A DNA stretch of 38,854 nucleotides, from the NCBI GenBank assembly GCA_022824565.1, contig JAJDZQ010000043.1, positions 1 through 38,854 of the forward strand. The letters run 5' to 3'. Positions 22,882 through 30,904 of this stretch are shown in pieces (position 1 is the stretch's first letter; every line of letters starts with the position of its first letter). The position numbers and the translations under genes were made by a program. The notes under the pieces were generated by a model. The model saw only the letters and a list, made by a program, of their open reading frames with translations, made no database searches and was not told where the DNA came from. Source of the DNA: Anaerolineae bacterium (GTDB lineage Bacteria; Chloroflexota; Anaerolineae; Aggregatilineales; Phototrophicaceae).

Positions 22882-25113
22882 ATGAGCAAGAAAAAAACGG
22901 CGCTGGCCGGGCTTTGCTGGTTACTCTGCTGGCTGTCGCTGCCCGCCTGGGCGCAGATTTCACCATCATTATCCATAACGCCCGCCACTGGCGAAGTCGA
23001 AAAAGCGGTATTCCTAATCGAGATCGACGGCCTGGAAGCGCACTCGCGTTATCGCATCGAGGTCGACTTTGCAGGCGCGACCGTCTACGCCACAGACGAA
23101 GAGAGCGACGCCGCCGGGCACATCCCCTTCCCCATCAGCAGCACCCCCGGCGACCAACCTGGCGTTTATCGTGTGCGAGCGCTGCACAATGGCAACTTGG
23201 TGGCACAAGGTGAATTTGAGCTGACCGCGCCGGCCCAGCAAGCCACAGGCGCGCAAGTCACAGTGCAGCCGCAGCGCGCTGTCTTCGGGCGACCGCAAGC
23301 CATCCAACTTGCCGACTTGTTGCCCAACACAGCCTACATCATCGAGATCATCACCGACCAGACACAGCAATTGGCTTATCAACGCACGCACATGAGCAGC
23401 CAGTCAGGCGAAATCGGCTTTGAAATTTTTGCGCAGGCTGGCGATCCGCCGGGCGCTCACACCATCAATGCCTATGACGAAGCCGGCCGCCTGGTTGCGC
23501 AGGCGGGCTTCAGCATCGAGAAACCGCTGGCGCGCGATGTGAGGCTTGTGATGAACCCGCAGTCTGTGCAAGCAGGCGACTCGGTGGGTTTGCAGGTCGA
23601 CGGGCTGGCGGCATTCGACGCGGTCAGCGCCCAGTTGCTTTCGGCAGACGGTAGCTTGATCGACACACTAGCGACACGGGCATCCAGCGATGGGACGGCT
23701 GCTTTGCTTTTCGCCACGCCCGCAGATCTCGCCGCTGGGGAATACACAATCGCGCTGTATGTCGATGGCGGCGAACTAGCGAAGCACAATTTGGTCGTCG
23801 GCACAACGCCCACAGGCGAGTCAGCCACGACTCCTCCAAAGCCCCAACAGCCCGCGCCCACGGAACCAGCAGGCGCCGCAACGATGTCAGTCGAGCCACT
23901 GTCCGCGCCAGTCGGCTCCCGGCACCGCGTTCGGGCCAATGGATTGGCGGCCTTCGAATCGCTCGTCTTCGAAGTCGGCCAAGCTGGCGAAGTCGTCTTC
24001 TCCACGCCGCAGCTCGCCGATGCCAGTGGGCGCGCTACCTTGGAGTTTTTGACCGGACCCGAAGACCAGCCAGGCGAATATAGCATCAAGCTACTGCGTG
24101 AAGCGGGCAATCAGCCGACCGCCAGCTTCGTGGTTACCGCTGCCGAAAGCGCAGAGCCCACGCCGATGCCAGCGCCCTCAGAATCGCCCATCCAGGTTAT
24201 TGAAAGTCGTTTGCAAAGTGGCACAGCGCAAGTCAGCTTCCAGGGCACAGCCGGGCGGTTGGTCGAGGTTCGCGTAGAATCGGCTGAATTCGACCCAGCA
24301 GCCACATTGATAGGGCGAGACGAGACCTTGATCATCGCCAGTGACGACGGCCGTGGCAGCAAGAATGCCATCCTGGGCCCGCTGGTTCTTCCCTATAGCG
24401 GGAGTTATCTACTGGCGGTTGCCGGCGCGCCGCTGATGATGCCGCAAGGGGCAGAGTCGGGCGGCTTCCAGGTGGAGATAGAAGCGCTGCGCCCGCAGCC
24501 TTTGCGCTCTGGCGAGACCGCCTTTGCCCTGACAGCAGAATCGCCCAGGCGCTATTACCGCCTCGCTTTAGCGGCTGGCGACACATTGTCCGTCAGCAGC
24601 GACACCGGTGGCGCGCTGGACAGCATCTTGCAATTGGTCGCGCCGGATGGGAGCGAATTTGCCTTTGATGACGATAGCGGCGACGGGCTGGATGCGGAGT
24701 TTAGCAAACTCGCCATAGAGCAGTCGGGCGACTATATCCTGGTGATGGCGAGCTTTGATGAGGGCGTTGGCGGCGGGGTCTTGCGGCTGGAACACAATCC
24801 TGTACGTCTGCTGGATGAACGCGCTGCGGCTGTGACATTGAACGACAAATCGGCCCGCGAGCGCTTCGTCTTTGATGCGGCAGCGGGCGAATTGCTGGTC
24901 TTGAATATAATCAAACGAAGCGGCGATGTGGCCGACCTGTTTGTGCGCGCCAGCATCGAGGGCATGGAAGTCATGTCGCACAGCACCATGGGCGTGCCCG
25001 CTGCGCTGCCGCTGCCTTTCGTGATGCCCATGAGCGGGCAAGCGCTGCTGGCTCTGGAAAAAGTCGGCGTGGACGATGGCATCACGTTGGATGTATCGCT
25101 GCAACGTCCGTAG
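22882..25113 (+). CDS. large secreted protein with Ig-like repeats and a PPC-like C-terminal region
   Basis: A 743-residue exported protein. The signal peptide (LAGLCWLLCWLSLPAWA, cut near residue 24) is followed by four related beta-rich units of about 100 residues. They begin LSITPATGEV, VTVQPQRAVFG, LVMNPQSVQAGDS and MSVEPLSAPVGS, each with GL..F or NTAY and a later PGxY/PGEY. A Pro-rich linker (PPKPQQPAPTEP) splits units three and four. The last 280 residues hold PPC-like modules (RRYYRLALAAGDTLSV, DSILQLVAPDGSEFAFDDDSG, SGDYILVMAS). It has no catalytic motif or membrane anchor, so an extracellular or surface binding role is likely. GAGG precedes ATG. Confidence 0.8.
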   Translation: MSKKKTALAGLCWLLCWLSLPAWAQISPSLSITPATGEVEKAVFLIEIDGLEAHSRYRIEVDFAGATVYATDEESDAAGHIPFPISSTPGDQPGVYRVRALHNGNLVAQGEFELTAPAQQATGAQVTVQPQRAVFGRPQAIQLADLLPNTAYIIEIITDQTQQLAYQRTHMSSQSGEIGFEIFAQAGDPPGAHTINAYDEAGRLVAQAGFSIEKPLARDVRLVMNPQSVQAGDSVGLQVDGLAAFDAVSAQLLSADGSLIDTLATRASSDGTAALLFATPADLAAGEYTIALYVDGGELAKHNLVVGTTPTGESATTPPKPQQPAPTEPAGAATMSVEPLSAPVGSRHRVRANGLAAFESLVFEVGQAGEVVFSTPQLADASGRATLEFLTGPEDQPGEYSIKLLREAGNQPTASFVVTAAESAEPTPMPAPSESPIQVIESRLQSGTAQVSFQGTAGRLVEVRVESAEFDPAATLIGRDETLIIASDDGRGSKNAILGPLVLPYSGSYLLAVAGAPLMMPQGAESGGFQVEIEALRPQPLRSGETAFALTAESPRRYYRLALAAGDTLSVSSDTGGALDSILQLVAPDGSEFAFDDDSGDGLDAEFSKLAIEQSGDYILVMASFDEGVGGGVLRLEHNPVRLLDERAAAVTLNDKSARERFVFDAAAGELLVLNIIKRSGDVADLFVRASIEGMEVMSHSTMGVPAALPLPFVMPMSGQALLALEKVGVDDGITLDVSLQRP

Positions 25114-25149
25114 CTAGGCGAAACTAACAAAGTTCTGCACATTTAATCG

Positions 25150-25233
25150 ACACAGAGAACACAGAGGATAAAGAGCGCACAGAGGTTTAAATCACTCGAT
25201 ATACGCATTCAACTCGGCGTACTCGGCGGCTCA
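25150..25233. repeat. CACAGAG/CCGAGTAC intergenic element
   Basis: CACAGAGAACACAGAGG...GCACAGAGG (25151-25185) faces an inverted CTCGGCGTACTCGGCGG (25213-25229), which is CCGCCGAGTACGCCGAG on the other strand. It lies between the converging secreted-protein and sulfatase genes. No gene inside. Confidence 0.6.
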
Positions 25234-25262
25234 TTTTTCTTGCATTACTTTCTTGACCACAC

Positions 25263-26666
25263 TCAGTATTGCTGCAATCCCCGCGCCTCGCGTCTGCCAT
25301 CTCGCCAGGCTTCATTGGCGCTGTTGTGCGCCGGCAGTTGCTTGACGCGCAAACCCGATTTCTGTAGCGATTCATGCCGGGCGTAGTATTCATCCAGCCG
25401 CGCTTTGAGCTGTGATACCACTGCTGGCTGTTGCGCGAAGATATTGTGGCGCTCGTCGGGGTCCGCCGCAAGGTCAAAGAGATCGTGTGGTCCTTCGGGA
25501 TAGCGCCAGACCAGCTTCCAGCGCTTGTCGCGGATCATGCGCAGGTCACCATATTCGCCATAGCGCGTATTGTCCCATCTCAAGCCCTGGCCGCGCAGCA
25601 CGGGGGCATAGGACTTGCCAGCGAAGACCTCGTCCCTCGGCAGTTCGACACCAGCCAATTCGCAGATGGTATGGAAAGTATCGCAATGATCCACATTCAG
25701 CTGCGCAGTTTGCGCGGGGAACTTCGCGCCAGTCACGATCAGCGGCACCTGCAGCGAGATATCGTACATATTCAGCGGCCGCGTGCTGTTGCCTTTGCCG
25801 AAGAAACCTTGATGTCCGATAGCGCAGCCATGATCGGATGTATAGATAATGATGGTGTCTTCGTACATCATGCGCAAACTGAGCGCGCCGATGATGCGGG
25901 TGAGGTTGTCGTCAATCTCACTGGCGGCGGCATAATAACCGATGTAGCGGTCGCGCAGGTCCTGGTCGCTTAAGTCGTTCCCGCCACCCTCGTTTTTTAC
26001 CCAGGCATGCGGCTGATAGGGCGGAATTTCAGCAAATGCGCAATCTTGATAAGATCTTGTGAGTTCGGGGTCATGCGCGCTCTGCTGATAGGGCGAGTGC
26101 GTGGCGATATAACCGACATTCAGGAAGAACGGTTTGTCGGCGGGCACGGTATCCAGAAACTCGATGGCGTGGTCGGTGATGAAGCTGCTTTTGTTGCCTG
26201 TCAGCTCGACCAGGTCGCCATTGCGGACATAGGTATAGGTTCCATTATGAGCGCCCTGCCAGCCGGGCAGCCCAAAGTGATAATCGGCGCCAGATGGTGG
26301 CAAATGCGACTGTCCCAGGTGCCACTTGCCGCTCAAGCCAGTGTGATAGCCGGCCTCGGATAGCCAGTCGAAGAGCGTGCGCGTGCCATCCAGCCAATCG
26401 CGCCGGCCGATCTCGGGCACGGCTTCTTCCAGCCAATCGTGAATGCCGACCTGCGAGGCGGTTTTGCCTGTCAGCAGACAAGCGCGCGCCGGCGAGCAAA
26501 CTGGCGTGGGGGTATATGCGCGAGTGAAACGCGTGCCCAGCCGCGCCAACGTGTCCAGTGTTGGCGTCTGCACTGCCTCGTTGCCATAAGCGCCAGTTGC
26601 CCAGGCACCATGATCATCGCTGAGGAAGAGCAGGATATTGGGTCGCTTGTCTCTGCGTCTGGACAT
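25263..26666 (-). CDS. Cys-type sulfatase (arylsulfatase A family)
   Basis: A 467-residue hydrolase of sulfate esters. The metal-binding SDDHG is at 16-20. The formylglycine signature is C57-S-P-A-R61 in PVCSPARACLLTGK, the Cys form needing a maturase. SGKWHLGQ, the second metal site YTSDHGCAIGHQGF and C-terminal MIRDKRWKLVWRYP with LFDLAADPDERHN complete the family. No signal peptide is seen, so it may be cytoplasmic. The 72-codon upstream extension is low-complexity repeat-derived; GGAGG lies seven bases before the ATG at 26666, which decides the start. The radical SAM enzyme at 12001 is a candidate activator. Substrate unknown; sulfated polysaccharide or glycolipid is possible. Confidence 0.94.
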   Translation of the reverse strand: MSRRRDKRPNILLFLSDDHGAWATGAYGNEAVQTPTLDTLARLGTRFTRAYTPTPVCSPARACLLTGKTASQVGIHDWLEEAVPEIGRRDWLDGTRTLFDWLSEAGYHTGLSGKWHLGQSHLPPSGADYHFGLPGWQGAHNGTYTYVRNGDLVELTGNKSSFITDHAIEFLDTVPADKPFFLNVGYIATHSPYQQSAHDPELTRSYQDCAFAEIPPYQPHAWVKNEGGGNDLSDQDLRDRYIGYYAAASEIDDNLTRIIGALSLRMMYEDTIIIYTSDHGCAIGHQGFFGKGNSTRPLNMYDISLQVPLIVTGAKFPAQTAQLNVDHCDTFHTICELAGVELPRDEVFAGKSYAPVLRGQGLRWDNTRYGEYGDLRMIRDKRWKLVWRYPEGPHDLFDLAADPDERHNIFAQQPAVVSQLKARLDEYYARHESLQKSGLRVKQLPAHNSANEAWRDGRREARGLQQY

Positions 26667-26802
26667 GCCTGTGCCTCCATTTTTCATCACCGGGCATCGC
26701 CAAGTAGTTTGCCGAGAAACTGCGGCGGACTCTAGGGTTTGTCCTCGGCAATCGCAGCAAAACATAATCCCGCTATGACAGCGCCGCAGTAAACAAAGCT
26801 CA

Positions 26803-26940
26803 ACACAGAGATCAAAAAGAGCACAGAGAACGCAGAGAGAAACATTCAATGTAACTTCGAGTGACTGACAGGTCGCCCTCATTACAACATAGGTTCAGGT
26901 TGTTCTGCCTTGTCAAACGAAACTCTGTGCCTCTGTGGCA
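26803..26940. repeat. CACAGAG intergenic element upstream of the PhyH gene
   Basis: Part of the 388-base gap between sulfatase and PhyH. The left arm has ACACAGAG (26803) and GCACAGAGAACGCAGAGAG (26821-26839); the right arm is the inverse CTCTGTGCCTCTGTGGCA (26923-26940). The core from 26859 to 26967 is homologous to 29691-29809. No gene is supported in the rest of the gap. Confidence 0.6.
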
Positions 26941-26981
26941 AACAAGCAATTCAATGCGCTTGCCCTGAGGGCTTGTCCTTG

Positions 26982-27016
26982 CGGGATTTACAGCGCGGCA
27001 TCCCGGTTGCTATACT
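26982..27016 (+). promoter_or_regulatory. promoter region of the PhyH gene with a flanking dyad
   Basis: -10 TATACT at 27011-27016. The expected -35 site (26988-26993, TTACAG) lies between the arms of a dyad, CGGGAT (26982-26987) and ATCCCG (27000-27005). A repressor could bind there, but the dyad could be chance. Confidence 0.4.
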
Positions 27017-27054
27017 ATGCAGCGCTTTGGCGGACGAGAGCAAAAGGCATGGTC

Positions 27055-27810
27055 ATGGTAAGCCCCCAACAAGTCAAACAATATCATAGCGAAGGCTACT
27101 TCATCCTGGAATCGGTCATCCCTGCCGATGTGCTGGACGCGCTGCGCGACGAGTGCCTGCGCATGGTCGAGCAATTTGAACGCGAGATGGAAGCCAAAGG
27201 CAGCACATCGCACAATATCACGCATTACAAGAAGCGCTACTTCATCAGCAACCGCAGCGCCAGCAGCCCAATCATGACCGATTTCCTATTCAGCCAGCTA
27301 ATGGCGGATATTTGCCGAGCCACCCTGGGCGCTACCGCCTATCTGTTCAATGAGCAATATGTCGTCAAGGCGGCCGATGCCGATACCAAGTTCGCCTGGC
27401 ATCAAGATTCGGGTTATGTCGGACATTATCACCAACCGTATCTGTCCTGCTGGTGCGCCCTGGATGATATGACCGAAGAAAATGGCACGGTCTACATCTT
27501 GCCCTATTCGCGGGATGGTCGCGCCGACAGCGACCAAATCACCGAACACAACCGGGAAGAACGGACAAACGATCGGGTCGGCTATCATGGCGATGACCCC
27601 GGCGTGCCCGCGCTCGTGCCCGCTGGCAGCATCGTCGTTTTCAGCAGCCGCACCTTTCATCGCAGCAGCGCCAATCTGACCGACAGCTATCGGCGCTGCT
27701 ACCTGGCGCAGTATTCTCCCGAGCCGATTATGAATCGGGATGGCACAGGTTTGCATGCCCGCGCCGAGCTGGTGCTGCGAGATGGCGAGCGCATGCCAGC
27801 GCCGGCCTGA
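27055..27810 (+). CDS. phytanoyl-CoA dioxygenase (PhyH) family protein
   Basis: A 251-residue Fe(II)/2-oxoglutarate-dependent dioxygenase, probably hydroxylating a small organic substrate. The N-terminal HSEGYFILESVIP is the PhyH opening block. The iron triad is H116-x-D118 (WHQDSG) and H202 (FHRSSAN), with YRRCY (213-216) likely holding the Arg for 2-oxoglutarate. CWCALDDMTEENGTVYILPYS is a family-typical strand. ATGs exist at 27049 and 27055; AAAGG is seven bases from the second and one from the first, so 27055 is chosen. The substrate is unknown. Together with the sulfatase it suggests catabolism of modified organics, but no operon is formed. Confidence 0.9.
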   Translation: MVSPQQVKQYHSEGYFILESVIPADVLDALRDECLRMVEQFEREMEAKGSTSHNITHYKKRYFISNRSASSPIMTDFLFSQLMADICRATLGATAYLFNEQYVVKAADADTKFAWHQDSGYVGHYHQPYLSCWCALDDMTEENGTVYILPYSRDGRADSDQITEHNREERTNDRVGYHGDDPGVPALVPAGSIVVFSSRTFHRSSANLTDSYRRCYLAQYSPEPIMNRDGTGLHARAELVLRDGERMPAPA

Positions 27811-27813
27811 GCT

Positions 27814-29304
27814 TCACCCGAAGAGCGACAAAGTGCCGCGCATTTCCATAGGCAGCGTGAAGATCTGCCAAGCCGCCAGCATCAGCAGCAAGTGCAGCAG
27901 CGCCCAAGGCAGCATGCCCAACGTGGCTTTGCGCCGATAAAGCCGCAACGCCGTATTTTGCGCCAGACGCAAACTCCACAGAAAACCGCCAATCAGCGCG
28001 GCAACTTGCAACAGGCCAATGGCGCTGGCAGCGAGGCTGAAACTCCAAGCCGACCAATCGCCAATGCCGCCCAGGAATTCCTGAATGACGGGCACGATCA
28101 AGCCCGGACCGACCAGGAAGTGAAAGCTGTAGTGCGCGAACCAAATGCCAAAGCCGATGGGCACAAATGAAGGCGCAAAGGCAGCGGCTGTATCACGCAA
28201 TGAAGCGCGCCTGCCTGCGCCGCCCAGCTTGCTGCCCGCATAAGCCGCGCCCCCGGTTGCCAAGGCCGGCAGAGCCAGATTGAAGGCGCCGAATATCAGC
28301 AGCAGCACCACGAACTCGCTGTTGATACCCAGGGTCAGCGCCAGCCACTCTTGCAAAGCATAATAGGGCGGCACCATGCCAAAGGCGTTGGACACGCCCA
28401 TAAAAGCCAGCGCGATGAACAGCAGTGACATATCCCAACGGCGCGGCAGGCTGTCTGGCTGGCTCAATTCGCTGCCAGGCGCGCGCAGGAACAAGCCGGC
28501 ATTGTCGTGTGGGCAGGCGCGGACGCAATCCAGACACATTGTGCAGTCCATGTTGCTTTGCACCTGAGGGGCAAAAAGCTCTGTGCCACAGCCGAGCGCG
28601 CCAGTCGGCCCATGCGCTACCGGCACGGTTCGCGGAGGCCCGCCGCTATCTATTGCGATCTCGTCGATGCGAATGACGGGCTGCGCCGCATAACTGCCAT
28701 TGACGCATTCCTTGCCCACGCATGTCGCGCAGATATCGTGAGAGCGCACCGAAACCTGCGTCGGCGACAACGTGGAATAGACCATGTTGAAAGAGCCGAG
28801 CGGGCAAATGTACTTGCAAAATGCCGACTCGCTGAAGAGGGCTTCCAGCACAAACGACGCGATAAAATAGGCCACGATCAACCAGGCGGTCAGCAGCGGG
28901 CTAGCCCACAGATCCAGATATTCATAGGCGAAGAAGAGCGCGAACAAGCTGCCAATCGCCAGCCACTTGTTGCGCAACCGTTGGGGGAAGCGCCGACCGC
29001 GGCTGGACAATCGCTTCGCCAGGCTGCGTGGCAGGGTGAAAGGACAGCCCATGCAAAACAAGTTGCCCGCAAGCAGCAGCGCCAGCACAACCAGCCCCCG
29101 GTAATGCACCCAGGGCGCAACAGTCGCCAGATTGCGCGCTGCCGACTGCGGTCCCGCAAAACCGTCGATCACCAACAGCAGCGCCAACGCGGTCAAGGGA
29201 ATCTGCAGCAGCAACCGTCCATGTCGCCCGCGCAGCAAAGACCCGATCAGCGGCAGCCGCAAACTATCCCGCCCAGACACAAACCGCCGCTGTGCTACCT
29301 TCAT
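27814..29304 (-). CDS. membrane polyferredoxin (NapH/CcoG/RdxA-like)
   Basis: A 496-residue integral membrane iron-sulfur protein. Its cysteine motifs are C84xxC87 (CMGCPF), C163xxxC167P (CKYICPLGSF), C192xxC195...C200 (CATCVGKEC) and C254xxC257xxC260xxxC264P (CTMCLDCVRACPHD), enough for two [4Fe-4S] clusters plus the NapH/CcoG-type CxxxCP sites. At least nine hydrophobic segments surround them, several after the ferredoxin part. It may pass electrons from quinol to a periplasmic or cytoplasmic partner; that partner is not in the window. A TTG six codons earlier is possible, but the ATG at 29304 has AGAGG eight bases upstream and overlaps the micro-ORF stop (ATGA). Confidence 0.86.
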   Translation of the reverse strand: MKVAQRRFVSGRDSLRLPLIGSLLRGRHGRLLLQIPLTALALLLVIDGFAGPQSAARNLATVAPWVHYRGLVVLALLLAGNLFCMGCPFTLPRSLAKRLSSRGRRFPQRLRNKWLAIGSLFALFFAYEYLDLWASPLLTAWLIVAYFIASFVLEALFSESAFCKYICPLGSFNMVYSTLSPTQVSVRSHDICATCVGKECVNGSYAAQPVIRIDEIAIDSGGPPRTVPVAHGPTGALGCGTELFAPQVQSNMDCTMCLDCVRACPHDNAGLFLRAPGSELSQPDSLPRRWDMSLLFIALAFMGVSNAFGMVPPYYALQEWLALTLGINSEFVVLLLIFGAFNLALPALATGGAAYAGSKLGGAGRRASLRDTAAAFAPSFVPIGFGIWFAHYSFHFLVGPGLIVPVIQEFLGGIGDWSAWSFSLAASAIGLLQVAALIGGFLWSLRLAQNTALRLYRRKATLGMLPWALLHLLLMLAAWQIFTLPMEMRGTLSLFG

Positions 29305-29414
29305 GTTCTTTGCCTCTTGCAAGCAAAGGGTACCAGACCATACCGCCAGATAGCAGCAGCGCCCAAAGCGAATATCGCCGCAAGGATCACTGCCAGACTC
29401 GTCAGTATGGGCAT
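29301..29414 (-). CDS. 37-residue single-pass membrane peptide coupled to the polyferredoxin
   Basis: A micro-ORF encoding a hydrophobic helix (MPILTSLAVILAAIFALGA) followed by a short polar tail with one Cys (PFACKRQRT). AAAGG lies about seven bases before its ATG. Its stop overlaps the polyferredoxin ATG by four bases (ATGA), a sign of translational coupling. The frame is open upstream, but nothing supports an earlier start. It may be a small accessory subunit of the membrane complex. Confidence 0.55.
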   Translation of the reverse strand: MPILTSLAVILAAIFALGAAAIWRYGLVPFACKRQRT

Positions 29415-29501
29415 CGCGCTGCCTTTGCGTGCGTAACCTGGAGCAGGGATTTTACCACCGAGCCGGGCATTCGCGCCGCGCAGCTTGGCATGAGCAAAAG
29501 C

Positions 29502-29675
29502 CAATCGCATCAAAACGAAACCCATAGTGAATGCGACCAACTAAATCAAAAAACTTGCCACAGAGGCACAGAGAAAAGCCTTCAATCGCATCAAAACGAA
29601 ACCCATAGTGAATGCGACCAACTAAATCAAAAACTTGCCACAGAGGCACAGAGACACAGAGGCACAGAGAAAAGC
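29502..29675. repeat. tandem direct repeat with an 81-base period
   Basis: Two nearly identical copies start CAATCGCATC at 29502 and 29583, share the block ending in GCACAGAG, and run to AAAAGC. The second copy has one extra 16-base CACAGAG unit before its end. They carry the CACAGAG motif of the other elements. This is part of the 476-base gap between the micro-ORF and the DinB gene. Confidence 0.85.
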
Positions 29676-29809
29676 GTACAAATACACTGTGAGTGGCTGT
29701 ACAGCTCGCTCTCATTAGAACAAGGCTTCCGCATTGTACTGCCATATTAAACCAAACGCTGTGCCTCGCTGCCTCGCTGGCCTATAAACAAGGTAATGCG
29801 CTTGCCCTG
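29635..29809. repeat. CACAGAG intergenic element upstream of the DinB gene
   Basis: The left arm TTGCCACAGAGGCACAGAG (29635-29653) faces an inverted, decayed right arm (GCTGTGCCTCGCTGCCTCGC..., 29758-29782). The core 29691-29809 aligns with 26859-26967, and both end AATGCGCTTGCCCTG. No gene inside. Confidence 0.6.
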
Positions 29810-29813
29810 GGCA

Positions 29814-29857
29814 TGGCACCTCTCAGTGCCAAAATCGCGCAACGTCTATGCTATACT
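29814..29857 (+). promoter_or_regulatory. promoter of the tandem DinB genes with operator-like dyad
   Basis: A perfect dyad TGGCAC-N6-GTGCCA (29814-29831) touches the -35 position, and -10 TATACT is at 29852-29857. A regulator binding the dyad would block or help RNA polymerase. Leader length is about 26 bases. Confidence 0.5.
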
Positions 29858-29890
29858 GGCGCAATTCGCGTTGTTTATTGAGGGTCCCTC

Positions 29891-30895
29891 ATGAATCTGT
29901 CGGCGGTCAAGTTTCTGTATGGCTACAACAACTGGGCAAATCAGCGGATTGTGACGCAAGCAGCCAAGCTCACGCCCGAAGAGTTGCGGACAGAAAATTC
30001 GCTGGGCTGGGGCAGCTTTCTGGGTGGGCTGGTGCATATCATGGTCGCCGAGAGCTTGTGGACCAGTCGCTTGTTTGACGAGCCGGCGGCGGGCGGATAC
30101 GAGTCAGAAGATTACGTCGATGTGGCCGCGCTGCAAGAGCGCTGGGAGCAGGAGCAAACCCGCCTTGCGCGCAACCTGAATGCCATGAGCGAGGCCGATC
30201 TGGCGCGAGTCTACACCCGCGAGCGCGCTGGCCAGACATTGACAGTCAGCCTTTGGCAAGCGCTGCTGCACCTGGCTAATCATGGCACACAGCATCGGGC
30301 GGAATGCGCGGCGATATTGACTGGCTTTGGGCATTCCCCAGGCAACCTGGATATGACCGTCTACATCGGTCAACAGAGGCCAAATAGCGCTGGGCAACAG
30401 ATGAGCGCCGCGGCGATGCAGTTGCTCTATGTCTACAACGAATGGGCGAATGCGCGCATATTTAATCGGGCCGCCCAGCTTGAGCCGGCACAGCTTCGAC
30501 AAGCCAATGAACATGGCTGGGGCAACATGTTCGGCGCGCTGGTGCATATCCTGGATGCGGAGTATGGCTGGCGGCACTTCCTGGAACATGACACCGATGT
30601 CAAATGGCTGGAAGCGACTGACTTCGCCGATTACCCGGCCGTGCAAACCCGCTGGGCAGAAGAAAATGCCCAATTGCAGCGCTTCGTCAACAACCTGACT
30701 GATGACGATATGCTGCGGCTGGTCCATTACGATATTGAGGGAGACCGTGGCAGTCATATTCTGTGGCATTGTCTGTGGCATGTGGTCAATCATGGCACGC
30801 AGCATCGAGCCGAATGCGCGGCGCTGCTGACCGACTTCGGGCATTCGCCGGGCGATATGGACTTCACCGTGTTCTTGCGCCAGTTGAATAGCTAG
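29891..30895 (+). CDS. tandem double DinB-like domain protein
   Basis: A 334-residue protein made of two DinB/YfiT-type four-helix bundles in a row (about 1-160 and 176-334), a family of metal-dependent thiol transferases and related proteins often induced by stress. Each copy has an opening FLYGYNNWAN or LLYVYNEWAN, GGLVHIMVAE or GALVHILDAE with the first metal His, and the closing NHGTQHRAECAA with two more His, followed by GFGHSPG or DFGHSPGD. Both copies keep all three His. GAGGG precedes ATG by six bases. It is followed after nine bases by a third DinB gene. Confidence 0.9.
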   Translation: MNLSAVKFLYGYNNWANQRIVTQAAKLTPEELRTENSLGWGSFLGGLVHIMVAESLWTSRLFDEPAAGGYESEDYVDVAALQERWEQEQTRLARNLNAMSEADLARVYTRERAGQTLTVSLWQALLHLANHGTQHRAECAAILTGFGHSPGNLDMTVYIGQQRPNSAGQQMSAAAMQLLYVYNEWANARIFNRAAQLEPAQLRQANEHGWGNMFGALVHILDAEYGWRHFLEHDTDVKWLEATDFADYPAVQTRWAEENAQLQRFVNNLTDDDMLRLVHYDIEGDRGSHILWHCLWHVVNHGTQHRAECAALLTDFGHSPGDMDFTVFLRQLNS

Positions 30896-30904
30896 GCGCT
30901 TGCG

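Noticed and set aside
21867..23213. A 448-codon plus-strand frame across the holB promoter
   Set aside because: It is the shadow of holB and the secreted protein; composition is Arg/Gln/His-rich and it has no start signal.
29880..29890. GAGGGTCCCTC palindrome over the DinB Shine-Dalgarno, considered as a translational hairpin
   Set aside because: The loop would be one base; the realistic stem is only three pairs, so sequestration is unlikely.
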